NCBI RefSeq assembly: GCF_018139685.1
Contig: NZ_JAGSPN010000003.1
Location: 1-64,000 of the forward strand
Direction of reading: 5' to 3'
DNA: 64,000 nucleotides
Source: Cognatundibacterium luofuense
Lineage (GTDB): Bacteria > Pseudomonadota > Gammaproteobacteria > Burkholderiales > Burkholderiaceae_D
In this document: positions 46,483-55,360 of the stretch, one piece after another
How positions within the stretch are numbered: the first letter of the stretch is position 1
Layout of the letters: every line of letters starts with the position of its first letter
Made by a program: the position numbers and the translations under genes
Notes under the pieces: model-generated
Database searches by the model: none
What the model was told of the DNA's origin: nothing
What the model saw: only the letters and a program-made list of their open reading frames with translations

Positions 46483-47810
46483 GCATGCACCTCATTCAGC
46501 AGGGTGTAACAACCGTCAGCCATGCAAGCCAGTGGCAGGAAATGTTTGCCATCCCATTCACCGGCGACATCCAGCGGCGCACCGCCGGAAACGGCCATCC
46601 ATACCCAGTGTTGCGTACCCAGCAGCGCTAATGCTTGCCCTTGCTGATCGGCGGCAAACCAGTTGCCAGCGGCATCTCTGAACGGAGTTAAGGCTTGCAA
46701 TACGGCGGGGATTCTGTCTGTCCAGGGATTTTGTGCCAGTACCGCACTCATACGCGCCAGCATCTGCGCAATGCTTTCGCTGTTGTAAAAAGCAGATTCT
46801 GCCGGCAATGCGGCAGGCGTACCGCACAGTAAGGCACGCTGACTTGCGGCACCCGGCCAGCAGGCCAGTTCTGCAGAAAAACAAGTGCCGGGAATATAGT
46901 TGGCAGGCATAGGCTGTGAAGGCGCCGCGAATTGCAGCAAGAGTGCAAACTGGCCGCTCTGTCTGCCCTGCAGCCAGTTACGCTGAACGCGTATATGCCC
47001 GTCATGCACCAGTGTTTGCGCCACCAGCATCCAGCTGTCTTTGCATCGCGTACCGGACAGCAGGACTTCATCTTCTGCTACGGTAAAGCCCATGTACTGC
47101 CGCAGACTGGATTGCACTTCATCCGGTAATCGCGGCAATTGCTGCCACGCATGTATCGCCAGTGCGATACTGCCCAGTTCGCTGAGGACTTGCTGCGGCC
47201 AGTCTGACTCTGCACCCACCAGATCAGAAATTCTCCTGACACGCGCAGCCAGCGCGGGAGCCTGCGCATCCACCAGACGCGCTGCCTGTTGCTCCCAGAC
47301 TGCGGGACCTTCTGCCGGTAAGCCAGCGATTCCCTGCCTGATTACATCTTCCAGCCATAACCGGAATGCTGCCAATCCGTCGCCGACACGCTGTTCACGC
47401 TTGTCCTGACGTTTCCGGCGCGCCTCTTCATCGACTGGCTCAGCAGCTTTTTCGGCTGCTTTTTCTTCTTTTTTTGCGGCAGTCGCGGTGCGTTTATCCA
47501 GCCACGCACTAACCCATTCCGGCGGTGCCGACGCTGCAATCTGACCGCTATCCGATGCCGCAAACAGCAATAAGCCCAGCGCATGTTTGCAGGGGAATTT
47601 ACGGCTGGGGCAAGAGCATTTGCTGGCAAAGTCAGTCAGGTCAATCTGTGTCTGATACGGCTTACTGCCGCTACCCTGACATTCACCCCATAAAGCTTGT
47701 TCATTTTTGCCGGAGCTGACCCACTTGCTGGCGGACATCAGCTTTTTACCATTCGCAGCAGAACTGCTGTCCGGTGCCAGTGCCAGCACCTGTTGTTCCG
47801 TCAATTGCAT
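46479..47810 (-). CDS. SWIM zinc-finger protein, first gene of the MoxR locus
   Basis: 443 residues. SWIM motif CxCx6CxH as C65-S-C67 and C74-K-H76 in KCSCPSRKFPCKHALGLL. It is preceded by KWVSSGKNEQALWGECQGS and followed by a Lys/Glu/Ala-rich linker and a helical rest. SWIM domains bind nucleic acid or protein. It is the first gene of the operon; a minus-strand TATAAT-like sequence lies about 35 nt upstream of the start. Confidence 0.92.
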   Translation of the reverse strand: MQLTEQQVLALAPDSSSAANGKKLMSASKWVSSGKNEQALWGECQGSGSKPYQTQIDLTDFASKCSCPSRKFPCKHALGLLLFAASDSGQIAASAPPEWVSAWLDKRTATAAKKEEKAAEKAAEPVDEEARRKRQDKREQRVGDGLAAFRLWLEDVIRQGIAGLPAEGPAVWEQQAARLVDAQAPALAARVRRISDLVGAESDWPQQVLSELGSIALAIHAWQQLPRLPDEVQSSLRQYMGFTVAEDEVLLSGTRCKDSWMLVAQTLVHDGHIRVQRNWLQGRQSGQFALLLQFAAPSQPMPANYIPGTCFSAELACWPGAASQRALLCGTPAALPAESAFYNSESIAQMLARMSAVLAQNPWTDRIPAVLQALTPFRDAAGNWFAADQQGQALALLGTQHWVWMAVSGGAPLDVAGEWDGKHFLPLACMADGCYTLLNEVHA

Positions 47811-47834
47811 GTTGATGTTTCAATTCCAGAAACT

Positions 47835-47865
47835 GAAATCGCAATTATAGAACTTAATTTATGCT
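47835..47865 (-). promoter_or_regulatory. Putative -10 region of the SWIM/MoxR operon
   Basis: On the minus strand GTTCTATAATTGC gives a perfect TATAAT about 35 nt upstream of the SWIM-protein ATG, inside an AT-rich patch. The -35 box is not obvious. Confidence 0.4.
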
Positions 47866-47993
47866 AATTGCCTGTATGTCCGGTTTAACGGTATATGCAT
47901 ATTGACCAGTCTTGGAGATGTCGTCCGGGCGGGGTTCTGGAATTGCTTGTCGCGTGAGGCCGGTACATGCTCTGCGGAGCTATTTTTTGCCTC

Positions 47994-48078
47994 AAATGCG
48001 GAGTTCTGCACAGCAATCCCGCTGTCGTCGGCAGAAAGTCCGGCTGTCAGAAAACACCGGATGCGGAGAATGGCATAG
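47994..48078 (+). repeat. Dispersed intergenic repeat, copy 11
   Basis: Arm AATGCGGAGTTCTGCACA, core GCTGTCGTCGGCAGAAAGTC and CGGCTGTC, then the arm ATGCGGAGAATGGCATA. Confidence 0.9.
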
Positions 48079-48437
48079 TGAGAAGTCTTCGCAGCTAAGC
48101 TGCCTTAACGCCAAAGGATATGTACCCGGACAGGTTTGCAACGGTGACAGCACGGCACGGTATCATGGCGGCTTGCTTACCGTCAGCATTCGTATGTTCG
48201 GCCGGGTATGTGCGGAGCTGAAGTCAGAATCAACCAATATGCGCGAGGACAAACGATGGAAAATATCAACCGTGAAACCGTTCTGGCGATGAGCGCACAG
48301 GCTCATGCATGGACAGAACAGGCGTACCGAGAACATCCGGCAGTGCGCGGCGATGCAGAGTGGGCGGGTAATCATCCCGAAAATTAACAGACGCAAAAAG
48401 TAGAATTTTCTCGTACCATCAACGCAGGAGATTCTTC

Positions 48438-48704
48438 ATGAAAACATCAAAATTCAGTGACAGCCAGATTCTGGCTATCTTAAAGCAGGCAGAAGCAGGT
48501 GCACCTGTACCCGAACTTTGCCGTGAACATGGCATGAGTTCTGCTACTTTTTACAAATGGCGCGCCAGATTTGGCGGAATGGATGCATCCATGATGGCGC
48601 GTCTGAAAGAGCTTGAATCAGAAAATGCCCGGCTGAAAAAAATGTATGCCGAAGAGCGGCTCAAAGCGGACATTCTGAAAGAGGCCATTGAAAAAAAGTG
48701 GTGA
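48438..48704 (+). CDS. IS3-family transposase orfA
   Basis: 88 residues. Helix-turn-helix ([34 protein letters not shown]) followed by a leucine-zipper-type coiled coil ([20 protein letters not shown]). It ends in the A-rich slip site AAAAAAAG at 48691-48698, where a -1 shift would join it to orfB, as in other IS3 elements. Binds the element ends. Confidence 0.95.
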   Translation: MKTSKFSDSQILAILKQAEAGAPVPELCREHGMSSATFYKWRARFGGMDASMMARLKELESENARLKKMYAEERLKADILKEAIEKKW

Positions 48705-49549
48705 AGCCGTCGGGCCGGCGGGAGCTGGCGCAAAAGGCGGTGCAGGATAAATCCATTCCGGTCAGGCTGGCCTGTGCGATGTTTGGTATCAGCGAAACCT
48801 GCTACCGGTATCAACCCCGGCTGGCAGACGAAAACGCTGAAATTGCAGACTGGCTGCTGCAGTTGACCACAACTCACCGTAATTGGGGTTTTGGCATGTG
48901 CTTCTATTACCTGCGTAACGTCAAACGCTTTGACTGGAACCATAAGCGCGTACGAAGGATTTATCGTGAACTGGAGCTGAATTTACGGATCAGGCCGAAG
49001 AAGCGGCTGAAACGCGAAACGCCCGATGCACTGTTGGTACCTGAATCCATCAATCATTGCTGGTCGATGGACTTTATGCATGATCAGCTTGAAGATGGCC
49101 GCAGCTTCAGGTTACTGAATATCATTGACGACTTTAACCGCGAAGGACTGGCGATTGAGGCCGACTTCTCGCTGCCGTCAGAGCGGGTCGTCCGCACGCT
49201 GAATCAGGTGATTGAGTGGCGCGGTAAGCCAAAACAGATTCGCAGTGATAATGGCCCGGAATACATCAGTGCGTTACTGGCCGAGTGGGCAGCCAGGCTT
49301 GCTATTGAACTGAAGGTTATCCAGCCTGGTAATCCGCAGCAAAATGCTTATGCAGAGCAGTATAACCGTACAGTTCGCGGAGAATGGCTGGATCAGTCTT
49401 TATTCAGCAGTATTGCAGAGGTTCAAGAGCATGCGACAGAATGGCTATGGTTTTACAATAATGAACGTCCGAACAACGCAGTTGGTGGCGTACCACCGAA
49501 ATATAAAAAGACTTTAACAACCCCGTCTTCTACTTCTATCGTCCATTAA
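48698..49549 (+). CDS. IS3-family transposase orfB (DDE integrase)
   Basis: 283 residues from the overlapping GTG; in practice it is probably made as an orfAB fusion by frameshifting. DDE core: first Asp in [14 protein letters not shown], second in [11 protein letters not shown], Glu in [18 protein letters not shown]. The frame is intact and the element looks recently active. Cuts and joins the DNA ends during transposition. Confidence 0.95.
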   Translation: MVKPSGRRELAQKAVQDKSIPVRLACAMFGISETCYRYQPRLADENAEIADWLLQLTTTHRNWGFGMCFYYLRNVKRFDWNHKRVRRIYRELELNLRIRPKKRLKRETPDALLVPESINHCWSMDFMHDQLEDGRSFRLLNIIDDFNREGLAIEADFSLPSERVVRTLNQVIEWRGKPKQIRSDNGPEYISALLAEWAARLAIELKVIQPGNPQQNAYAEQYNRTVRGEWLDQSLFSSIAEVQEHATEWLWFYNNERPNNAVGGVPPKYKKTLTTPSSTSIVH

Positions 49550-49565
49550 TAAGGGGATGATTACC
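49497..49565. repeat. Inner right end of the IS3-type element
   Basis: 69 bp that differ from the outer right end at 50319-50387 by a single base (T versus A at 49550). The terminal inverted repeat is GGGATGATTACC. This is the normal end of an unextended IS. Confidence 0.92.
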
Positions 49566-49566
49566 A

Positions 49567-49851
49567 GTGGACAGACATGGTATCTACGAAGCTAAAGTTG
49601 AAGTGTTGAATGCTGAAACGGGTGAGTGGATACCTAAGAAAGCATCATCCACTTTCTTCCCTAAAGAGTGGACACCTGAAAGACTCAATGCCGAAGTATT
49701 GTCGGCGTTTGAGAATAAGACGTGGGTTGAACCGAAAGTAGCTGGTATGCCACGCTCATGGATAGGTATGAGTGAAAGCGGTGTGAGAATGAAAGGGCAT
49801 TTCCTGAATGGGAAAATTGATACGGTATATCCAATTCTGGGAGGGAAATGA
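49567..49851 (+). CDS. C-terminal fragment of an EndoU-type toxin
   Basis: 94 residues read from a GTG right after the inner IS end; the frame is closed by TGA at 49558. HGIYEAKVEVLN, the KKASSTFFPKEWTPE segment and the ending KIDTVYPILG match the second half of bacterial EndoU (CdiA-CT type) toxins. This half holds the catalytic Lys and the Ser/Thr and Tyr region. The first half, with the two catalytic His, is missing, so no nuclease activity is expected. It overlaps the next gene by ATGA, as toxin and immunity genes usually do, and is AT-richer than its neighbours. Confidence 0.75.
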   Translation: MDRHGIYEAKVEVLNAETGEWIPKKASSTFFPKEWTPERLNAEVLSAFENKTWVEPKVAGMPRSWIGMSESGVRMKGHFLNGKIDTVYPILGGK

Positions 49852-50231
49852 AAATGAATGCTTGTGTACGTATGTGGAAAGATAAAATGTATGGAGTTCT
49901 TGTTGAGGTAAATGCTAACGGGGGGCATTTACTTGCGCAACTTCTGCGGGGAAATTTGCATTACGCTGAAAAATGTAAACCCATTTTGGATGCGGCTCAA
50001 GAAATCGCTCAAGCCCCCCGTGTAGAAGACTGGGGTTTTTATGATTCAGTCGGTGTGTACTTCAACAAAGACATAGTGACCTTAGATCATGTGGTCGAAG
50101 AGTATGGTGAATTCTCAATGCCGCTGACTGTGTTTATCGAGGTGCTTAAAAAGTGGGTAGCATTTTTGGAGAACGAAGCGGTGAATGAGGAAGAGTTTTT
50201 GATTGATTTGGATGAGCAATCGACTCTGTAA
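49848..50231 (+). CDS. Probable immunity protein of the EndoU toxin
   Basis: 127 residues, acidic, soluble, AT-rich, no recognised family; GGAGG just upstream. Assigned by position only: its start overlaps the EndoU-fragment stop (ATGA), the usual layout of CdiA-CT/CdiI pairs. The frame is intact, so the cassette may still protect the cell from an EndoU toxin although the toxin half is incomplete. Confidence 0.65.
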   Translation: MKMNACVRMWKDKMYGVLVEVNANGGHLLAQLLRGNLHYAEKCKPILDAAQEIAQAPRVEDWGFYDSVGVYFNKDIVTLDHVVEEYGEFSMPLTVFIEVLKKWVAFLENEAVNEEEFLIDLDEQSTL

Positions 50232-50318
50232 GTTATTCGATGCTGGTTAACCTCTTTCTTCTTTAAAGCAAAAACTGACACGCAATATGGGTGCGCCTCG
50301 CAGGCCAATAGTTGGCCA

Positions 50319-50387
50319 CGAAATATAAAAAGACTTTAACAACCCCGTCTTCTACTTCTATCGTCCATTAAAAAGGGGATGATTACC
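50319..50387. repeat. Outer right end of the IS3-type element
   Basis: Second copy of the 69-bp right end, beyond the cassette. It is followed at once by the GGCG target duplication, which shows that it was the end used by the transposase. Confidence 0.92.
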
Positions 50388-50665
50388 GGCGGAAAAGCAG
50401 CGCCTGCTGATGGCGGATATGGCGCTGCATTTGTTGCAGACAGCATTGAAAAAGCCAGCACTGGAGTCGCAGGAACTGCAGAAAAATCTGTATTCGATAC
50501 TGACGATCGCCGACGGCTTTTTACCGGATCAGGAATTAAAATCTTTCGCTGACCGGCTGTACCTGCACACAGAAGTAACTGCAGGCGAGATCGCTACCGT
50601 TTAGCAAGTCCCCCTCATTGCCCGCTTCTGGTGCGCAGTGAAGGGGAGTACCGTACAGGCCGGAT

Positions 50666-51784
50666 TCAGATGACTTTTCTGACCAGAGGCAGGCGACGTA
50701 AAACCGCCGCCAGATTAAAACTGATCACAACGCTGGCGCTGCCAGCCAGTGCAAACATGGCCAGCGGATGGAGTTGCAGTGGTTGTATGCACAGGCCAAC
50801 TGCCACCACGACCGGCGCGTGGACGATAAAGGCGCCCAAGCATTGCGGTGCCATGACTTTCCACAGTGCCGGGGGCGCTTTCGCGACGCGGGTGCGCCAT
50901 AGCAGAGTCAGCATGATGCCGGTGCCGACGAAGGCTTCCCAGTAGGCATAAAACAGTGCAGGCAGTGTCCAGCCGCCGTGGACATCGAACTTCACACCAC
51001 GCAAGGCGCCGCTGACGACGGCATATATCATCAGCGTCGGAATCGTCAGCAGGCTGATGAACAGCCACGGGCGGGCGAGTGCCGGTGTGATTTTTTCCAG
51101 TAAGCGGTGTTCCGCGGCAGCGCAGCCGCCAAAAAACAGCAGAATGTAAGAAGAGAAAAAGCCAATTTGCAGATAGGCGATTTCCTGACCCGTCGGCACC
51201 CACAGCCGCAACAGGAAGGCTCCGCATCCCCACGCAGCGATAACGGCCAGCAGATTCCGGTGCGTCAGGCTTTGTTCATTACAGGTTTTACCTATACCCC
51301 GAATCACCGGATGGATCAGCAAATACACCGCGGAAAAAATCAGTAAAGCAAATGCAAACCACAGCGGTCCGGGATTGATGACACCATCGGCGATCAGTTG
51401 CCCCCAGCGCTGCCAGACTTCACTGCTGCCGCGTGTATCTGCCAGTGCGATCGTGAATGGTCCCAGCAATAGTGTGAATATCAACAGCGGGATACCCAGA
51501 CGTATCAGCCGGTCACGGATAAACCCGGAGATCCCTTTACGCATCAGCGAAACCGGCGTGAAGTAACCGGCCAGCAGGAAAAACATGCCCATAAAAAAGG
51601 ACTGATCGGTCGCACACAACATGGTCAGCAACACTTTGCTCAGTTTGTCGTCATGCGGAAAGCGCAGATACCAGCCACCATCGCCACCGTACATGATGGA
51701 AGTGTGGTGCAGTATCACCAGCGAGGTCAGCATTATGCGGATGCGGTCCAGAAAATCGGTACGGCCAGTTACTGAAGCAGACAA
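50666..51784 (-). CDS. Acyltransferase-3 family membrane protein
   Basis: 372 residues and about ten membrane helices. N-terminus FLDRIRIMLTSLVILHHTS carries the R-x-x-x...HH signature of the acyltransferase_3 family; the core also has FFMGMFFLLAGYFTP. Members transfer acyl groups to sugars or other cell-surface molecules from the inner membrane. It stands alone; substrate unknown. Confidence 0.9.
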   Translation of the reverse strand: MSASVTGRTDFLDRIRIMLTSLVILHHTSIMYGGDGGWYLRFPHDDKLSKVLLTMLCATDQSFFMGMFFLLAGYFTPVSLMRKGISGFIRDRLIRLGIPLLIFTLLLGPFTIALADTRGSSEVWQRWGQLIADGVINPGPLWFAFALLIFSAVYLLIHPVIRGIGKTCNEQSLTHRNLLAVIAAWGCGAFLLRLWVPTGQEIAYLQIGFFSSYILLFFGGCAAAEHRLLEKITPALARPWLFISLLTIPTLMIYAVVSGALRGVKFDVHGGWTLPALFYAYWEAFVGTGIMLTLLWRTRVAKAPPALWKVMAPQCLGAFIVHAPVVVAVGLCIQPLQLHPLAMFALAGSASVVISFNLAAVLRRLPLVRKVI

Positions 51785-51993
51785 GGTGAACTCCTCGTGA
51801 GTACTTGAACCTGGTGATGGCGGCTGCCACAGAAAAGGCGGGCAGGGTGTTGTCAGTGAATGGATGTGCCCGATGTGCGATCAACACGGGTAACCAGCGG
51901 GCGACTGGCAAATCATAGTTGAAACGGAGATAACTGCAAGCCAACTGTTGCAAGAATGAGAACGGATGTTTTGTTTATTTTCTGGCGGGAATA

Positions 51994-53259
51994 TCAGGAA
52001 AATGGCTGAAGTTCACGCGCCAGCATGTCGCGGTCGCAGGCATTTTCATGCATAGACAAAACCAGACACAGAACCACGTTACTGATCGTACTGGTGAGCG
52101 CTCTGGCTTCTGACATAAACCGGTCGATGCCTACCAGCAGTGCAACCGCAGGCAGGGGCAGGTCAGGGACGATGCTCAGGGTTGCAATCAGTGTCACCAG
52201 TCCGCTGCCACTGACACCGGCGGTTCCTTTTGAGGTCACCAGCATAATGCCAATCAGACTCAGTATCTGACCGGTGCTCAGTGTGATATCACAAGCCTGC
52301 GCAATAAACATACTGGCCAGTGTCAGATAAATTGCTGTGCCATCCAGATTAAACGAATAGGCCATAGGCAGCACCAGACCTGCAACTTCTTTCTTGCATC
52401 CCAGTTTTTGCAGCTTTTCCAGCAGTGCCGGCAGCACGGGTTCTGATGATGATGTACCGATAATGATCAGCCATTCATCTCTGAAATACCGCAGTATCGC
52501 CATCAAACGCAGGCCATGCAGCCGCGCTAATCCACCCGCCACGATGACGGTGAACATGCCGCAAGCCAGATAAAAACTCAGGATCAGATAAGCAAAGCGA
52601 CCAATGATTTGCCAGCCTTGTGTGGCAACAGTGAAGCTGATCGCAGCGAATGCGGCCAGTGGCGCAAAGCGGGTCAGAAAAGCAAATATCCGGAAAAAAC
52701 ACTGACTGCAGGCTTCCATCAGCGGCAGCAGCACGGCAGTGTCGGGCTGGGTACGGGCAGTGGCTACGCCGGTCAGTACGGCGAGCAGCAATACGGGTAA
52801 TAAATCATGTCCGGTAAACGCACTGACAAAGCCGGAGGGAATCAGATGCAGTGCAAATGCAGTGAAGCTGCGCTGACCAGTCGGTGTGCTGAGTCCTGCA
52901 ATTATGTCAGCATCGTGTGCGGATGGCTGGAAATGCCAGTTTGCACCCGGATGTGTCAGTGTTCCGGTCAGCCAGCCGCTGATTAATGCCAGTAGCGTCA
53001 TCAGATAAAACAGCGCAAGCGATTTGAGTAAAAGGCTGCCGAGATCTCTTTGCTGCCCGATGCTGCCGATGCCGGTTACGATGTGAAAAAACACCAGCGG
53101 AGCGAGCAACATACGGATCGCTTTAATAAAGGCGATGCTTAGCGGCTGACAGGCTGTACTCAGTGCAGGCCAGAAGTGGCCCGCAACAATTCCCATTGCT
53201 ACGGCAATCAGCACTTGCCAGTGTAAATGTCTGGCGTGAACGGGAAACGTATTCTGCAT
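51994..53259 (-). CDS. Dicarboxylate/cation symporter (DctA-like)
   Basis: 421 residues. Family hallmarks: IIIGTSSSEPVLPALLEKL (usually TSSSES), YSFNLDGTAIYLTLA and TSKGTAGVSGSGLVTLIATL. Eight helices and two hairpins are expected. Imports C4-dicarboxylates or similar with protons or Na+. Its ATG overlaps the stop of the LysR gene by 1 nt (TGATG), so regulator and transporter are co-transcribed. Confidence 0.92.
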   Translation of the reverse strand: MQNTFPVHARHLHWQVLIAVAMGIVAGHFWPALSTACQPLSIAFIKAIRMLLAPLVFFHIVTGIGSIGQQRDLGSLLLKSLALFYLMTLLALISGWLTGTLTHPGANWHFQPSAHDADIIAGLSTPTGQRSFTAFALHLIPSGFVSAFTGHDLLPVLLLAVLTGVATARTQPDTAVLLPLMEACSQCFFRIFAFLTRFAPLAAFAAISFTVATQGWQIIGRFAYLILSFYLACGMFTVIVAGGLARLHGLRLMAILRYFRDEWLIIIGTSSSEPVLPALLEKLQKLGCKKEVAGLVLPMAYSFNLDGTAIYLTLASMFIAQACDITLSTGQILSLIGIMLVTSKGTAGVSGSGLVTLIATLSIVPDLPLPAVALLVGIDRFMSEARALTSTISNVVLCLVLSMHENACDRDMLARELQPFS

Positions 53260-54176
53260 CAGGACGGAGAGCCTTTTCCGGTGATGAGGGCTTGTTGCAG
53301 CATGGAAAACAAGGTCTGTGCAGCAGGTGGCGTGACGCGACCGCGTTTGCGGATCAGGCCAAGTGTACGGTAAACCGGCGGATTGACCAGAGGCACGCCA
53401 ATGACCGGAGCACCCGGATGCTGCGGCAGTGACAGGCGCGGTACCGCCGCAACTCCCATACCTGCTTCAACCAGAGCCAGTATGCCGCTGACATGGTTTA
53501 CTTCGTAAAATACGGCGGGATGTTTTTCAATACCTGCCAGAGCATTATCAATCAGACTGCGATTACCGCTGGAGCGCGACACAGAAATGTGCCGTTCTTT
53601 TGCCGTTTCTTTCCATGATAATTTTTTGCGCTTTGCCAGCGGATGCTCCGGCCGCATTGCCAGCACATAATCCTCGCGGTAAATCGGCAGAAAATCGATT
53701 TCCGGATCTTCTGAGCCGGCGAAGTTAATGCCGAAATCGGCTTCACCTGCCAGTACCAGATTCAGCACATCCTGCGCACTTTCATCGTGAATACGCACAC
53801 GGATTTTCGGAAAACGTTCTGAAAAACCGCGCAATACATCCGGCAGAAAGTAGCGCACTGCAGTCGGCACACATGCCAGTGTCACAATACCGGTGCGATG
53901 GGCTGCCAGATCAGAAACACCGAGAATCGCCCCTTCCAGTTCATCCAGCGCAGTACGCACATTCGCCAGAAAAACTCTGCCGACATTCGTCAGTTGCACG
54001 CGCCGGGTTGTACGCTCAAACAGCTTAACGCCCAGCGTTTCCTCCAGCTTATCAATACGCCGGCTCAGTGCAGGCTGAGACAAAAACAAGTCCTCCGCCG
54101 CCTGGCTGAAACTACTGCGGTCAGCAACAGCGACAAATGCCTGCAATTCCTGCAAATCGAAATTTATGCGTCCCAT
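53259..54176 (-). CDS. LysR-family regulator of a carboxylate-uptake locus
   Basis: 305 residues. Winged helix-turn-helix at the N-terminus (LQELQAFVAVADRSSFSQAA, SQPALSRRIDKLEETLG), then the periplasmic-binding-like effector domain. Divergent from the SBP/MFS pair and co-transcribed with the DctA-like gene, so it probably controls both sets in response to a carboxylate. Confidence 0.93.
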   Translation of the reverse strand: MGRINFDLQELQAFVAVADRSSFSQAAEDLFLSQPALSRRIDKLEETLGVKLFERTTRRVQLTNVGRVFLANVRTALDELEGAILGVSDLAAHRTGIVTLACVPTAVRYFLPDVLRGFSERFPKIRVRIHDESAQDVLNLVLAGEADFGINFAGSEDPEIDFLPIYREDYVLAMRPEHPLAKRKKLSWKETAKERHISVSRSSGNRSLIDNALAGIEKHPAVFYEVNHVSGILALVEAGMGVAAVPRLSLPQHPGAPVIGVPLVNPPVYRTLGLIRKRGRVTPPAAQTLFSMLQQALITGKGSPS

Positions 54177-54473
54177 GCATCAATACTGAGAAATATTGCA
54201 ATTCACAAATTATGCCATGTGCGGGAAGATTCTGCGCAAATCCCGTTTGCTCCGGTCTTTTCAGTCAATGACGAACCCGGTGCAACAACGTTGAACCTGA
54301 TCTGCAAATGCCTCGGTAAGAAGGCAGCAATTCGTACCGGAGACACCATGCCGACTTCCCCTCCGGGCAATCTGACTGTTCAGTGCCCGCATGTATCTGA
54401 TGACGCCTCGTCCGTCACTGGTGCGCTATGCACCGGCTTTATTGCCTGATTCTTATTTCTGAAAGGCGAACCG

Positions 54474-55259
54474 ATGTCTGATATCGCATTTGTATTGCGC
54501 ATGATGTGCGTAAGCACTGTGCTGGCGCTGATTAGCCTGACCGCTTCGGCAGCCGATTTACGTGTCGTGGTTTCCGGCGGTTTCGCGCAAGCCTATAAAG
54601 ACTTAACACCTTCCTACGAGCAAATCAGTGGCGATCATCTGATTTCCGGCTGGGGGCCTTCGATGGGGAATACCGTCAATGCCATCCCTGCCCGTCTGGC
54701 ACGCGGCGAGGCGATTGATGTGGTGATTATGGTGGGCGATGCGCTTGACCGTTTAATGGCGGAAGGCAAACTGGAGCCAGGCAGCAAAGTTGTACTGGCG
54801 AATTCGCTGATTGCCTGCGCTGTACGCACCGGCAGCCCGCAACCGGATATTCGCACCGTGGAAGGATTGAAGTCCGCATTTCTGAATGCCCGTAAAGTCG
54901 CTTACTCCGACAGCGCCAGTGGTGAATACATCAAACATCGCTTAATGCAAATTCTGCAGATCGAAGCGCAGATGCAAGGAAAGGCCGCGCAGATTCCTGC
55001 AACGCCGGTCGGTGAAATTATTGCGCAGGGCGAAGCTGACTTTGGTTGTCAGCAGCACAGTGAGTTACTGCCTGTGAAAGGGATCACGATTGTGGGTCTG
55101 ATACCGGATCAGGTACAGCTGACCACGCCGTTTGCAGCAGCGATTGTGAAAGGCAGTCCGCATGCACAGGAGGCCAACAGGCTGTTGCGATTCCTGAGGT
55201 CGCCCGCCAGCGCTGCCGCAATCGGGGCGACCGGACTTGCACCGGTAAGTACACCGTAA
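54474..55259 (+). CDS. Periplasmic ModA/SBP_bac_11-like binding protein
   Basis: 261 residues. Signal peptide ending TASA-AD, then LRVVVSGGFAQAYKDLTPSYEQ and the domain SDSASGEYIKHRLMQ as in ModA-related binding proteins. No ABC genes are nearby; the next gene is an MFS carboxylate symporter. Relatives annotated near tricarboxylate genes are of uncertain function; molybdate binding should not be assumed. Confidence 0.85.
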   Translation: MSDIAFVLRMMCVSTVLALISLTASAADLRVVVSGGFAQAYKDLTPSYEQISGDHLISGWGPSMGNTVNAIPARLARGEAIDVVIMVGDALDRLMAEGKLEPGSKVVLANSLIACAVRTGSPQPDIRTVEGLKSAFLNARKVAYSDSASGEYIKHRLMQILQIEAQMQGKAAQIPATPVGEIIAQGEADFGCQQHSELLPVKGITIVGLIPDQVQLTTPFAAAIVKGSPHAQEANRLLRFLRSPASAAAIGATGLAPVSTP

Positions 55260-55360
55260 TTCAACGTAAAGATTTTCCGCTGACTGTGAGGCCGGGTATG
55301 TCGGGCAACACAGCAGCATCAGGCAGTAACAACAAGCAGATGAAATAAAGGGTTGGAGAG

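Larger units (their letters stand above)
48367..50387 (+). mobile_element. IS3-family element carrying an EndoU-fragment/immunity cassette
   Basis: 2,021 bp bounded by GGTAATCATCCC and its inverted complement GGGATGATTACC, with the 4-bp duplication GGCG on both sides (48363-48366 and 50388-50391). Left to right: orfA, orfB, the normal right end (49497-49565), the toxin fragment, the immunity gene and a second right end (50319-50387). Four-bp duplications fit the IS407-like group. The outer right end was used for the transposition into this site. Confidence 0.92.
48256..50604 (+). pseudogene. Small hypothetical gene split by the IS3-type element
   Basis: The left part (48256-48366) encodes 37 residues starting MENINRETVLAMSAQAH and ends at codon GCG. 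The right part (50392-50604) continues exactly in frame as EKQRLLMADMALHLLQ and ends after ATV. Removing the element and one GGCG target copy restores a 107-residue, mainly helical protein. The two fragments therefore prove a recent, clean insertion. The family is not recognised. Both pieces are now probably non-functional. Confidence 0.9.

Noticed and set aside
49567-50231. Ordinary toxin-antitoxin module
   Set aside because: The first frame matches an EndoU C-terminal half and not a known TA toxin; the layout fits contact-dependent toxin/immunity pairs better.
54474-55259. Molybdate-binding protein ModA
   Set aside because: No modBC genes and the neighbours transport carboxylates; only a general binding-protein call is justified.
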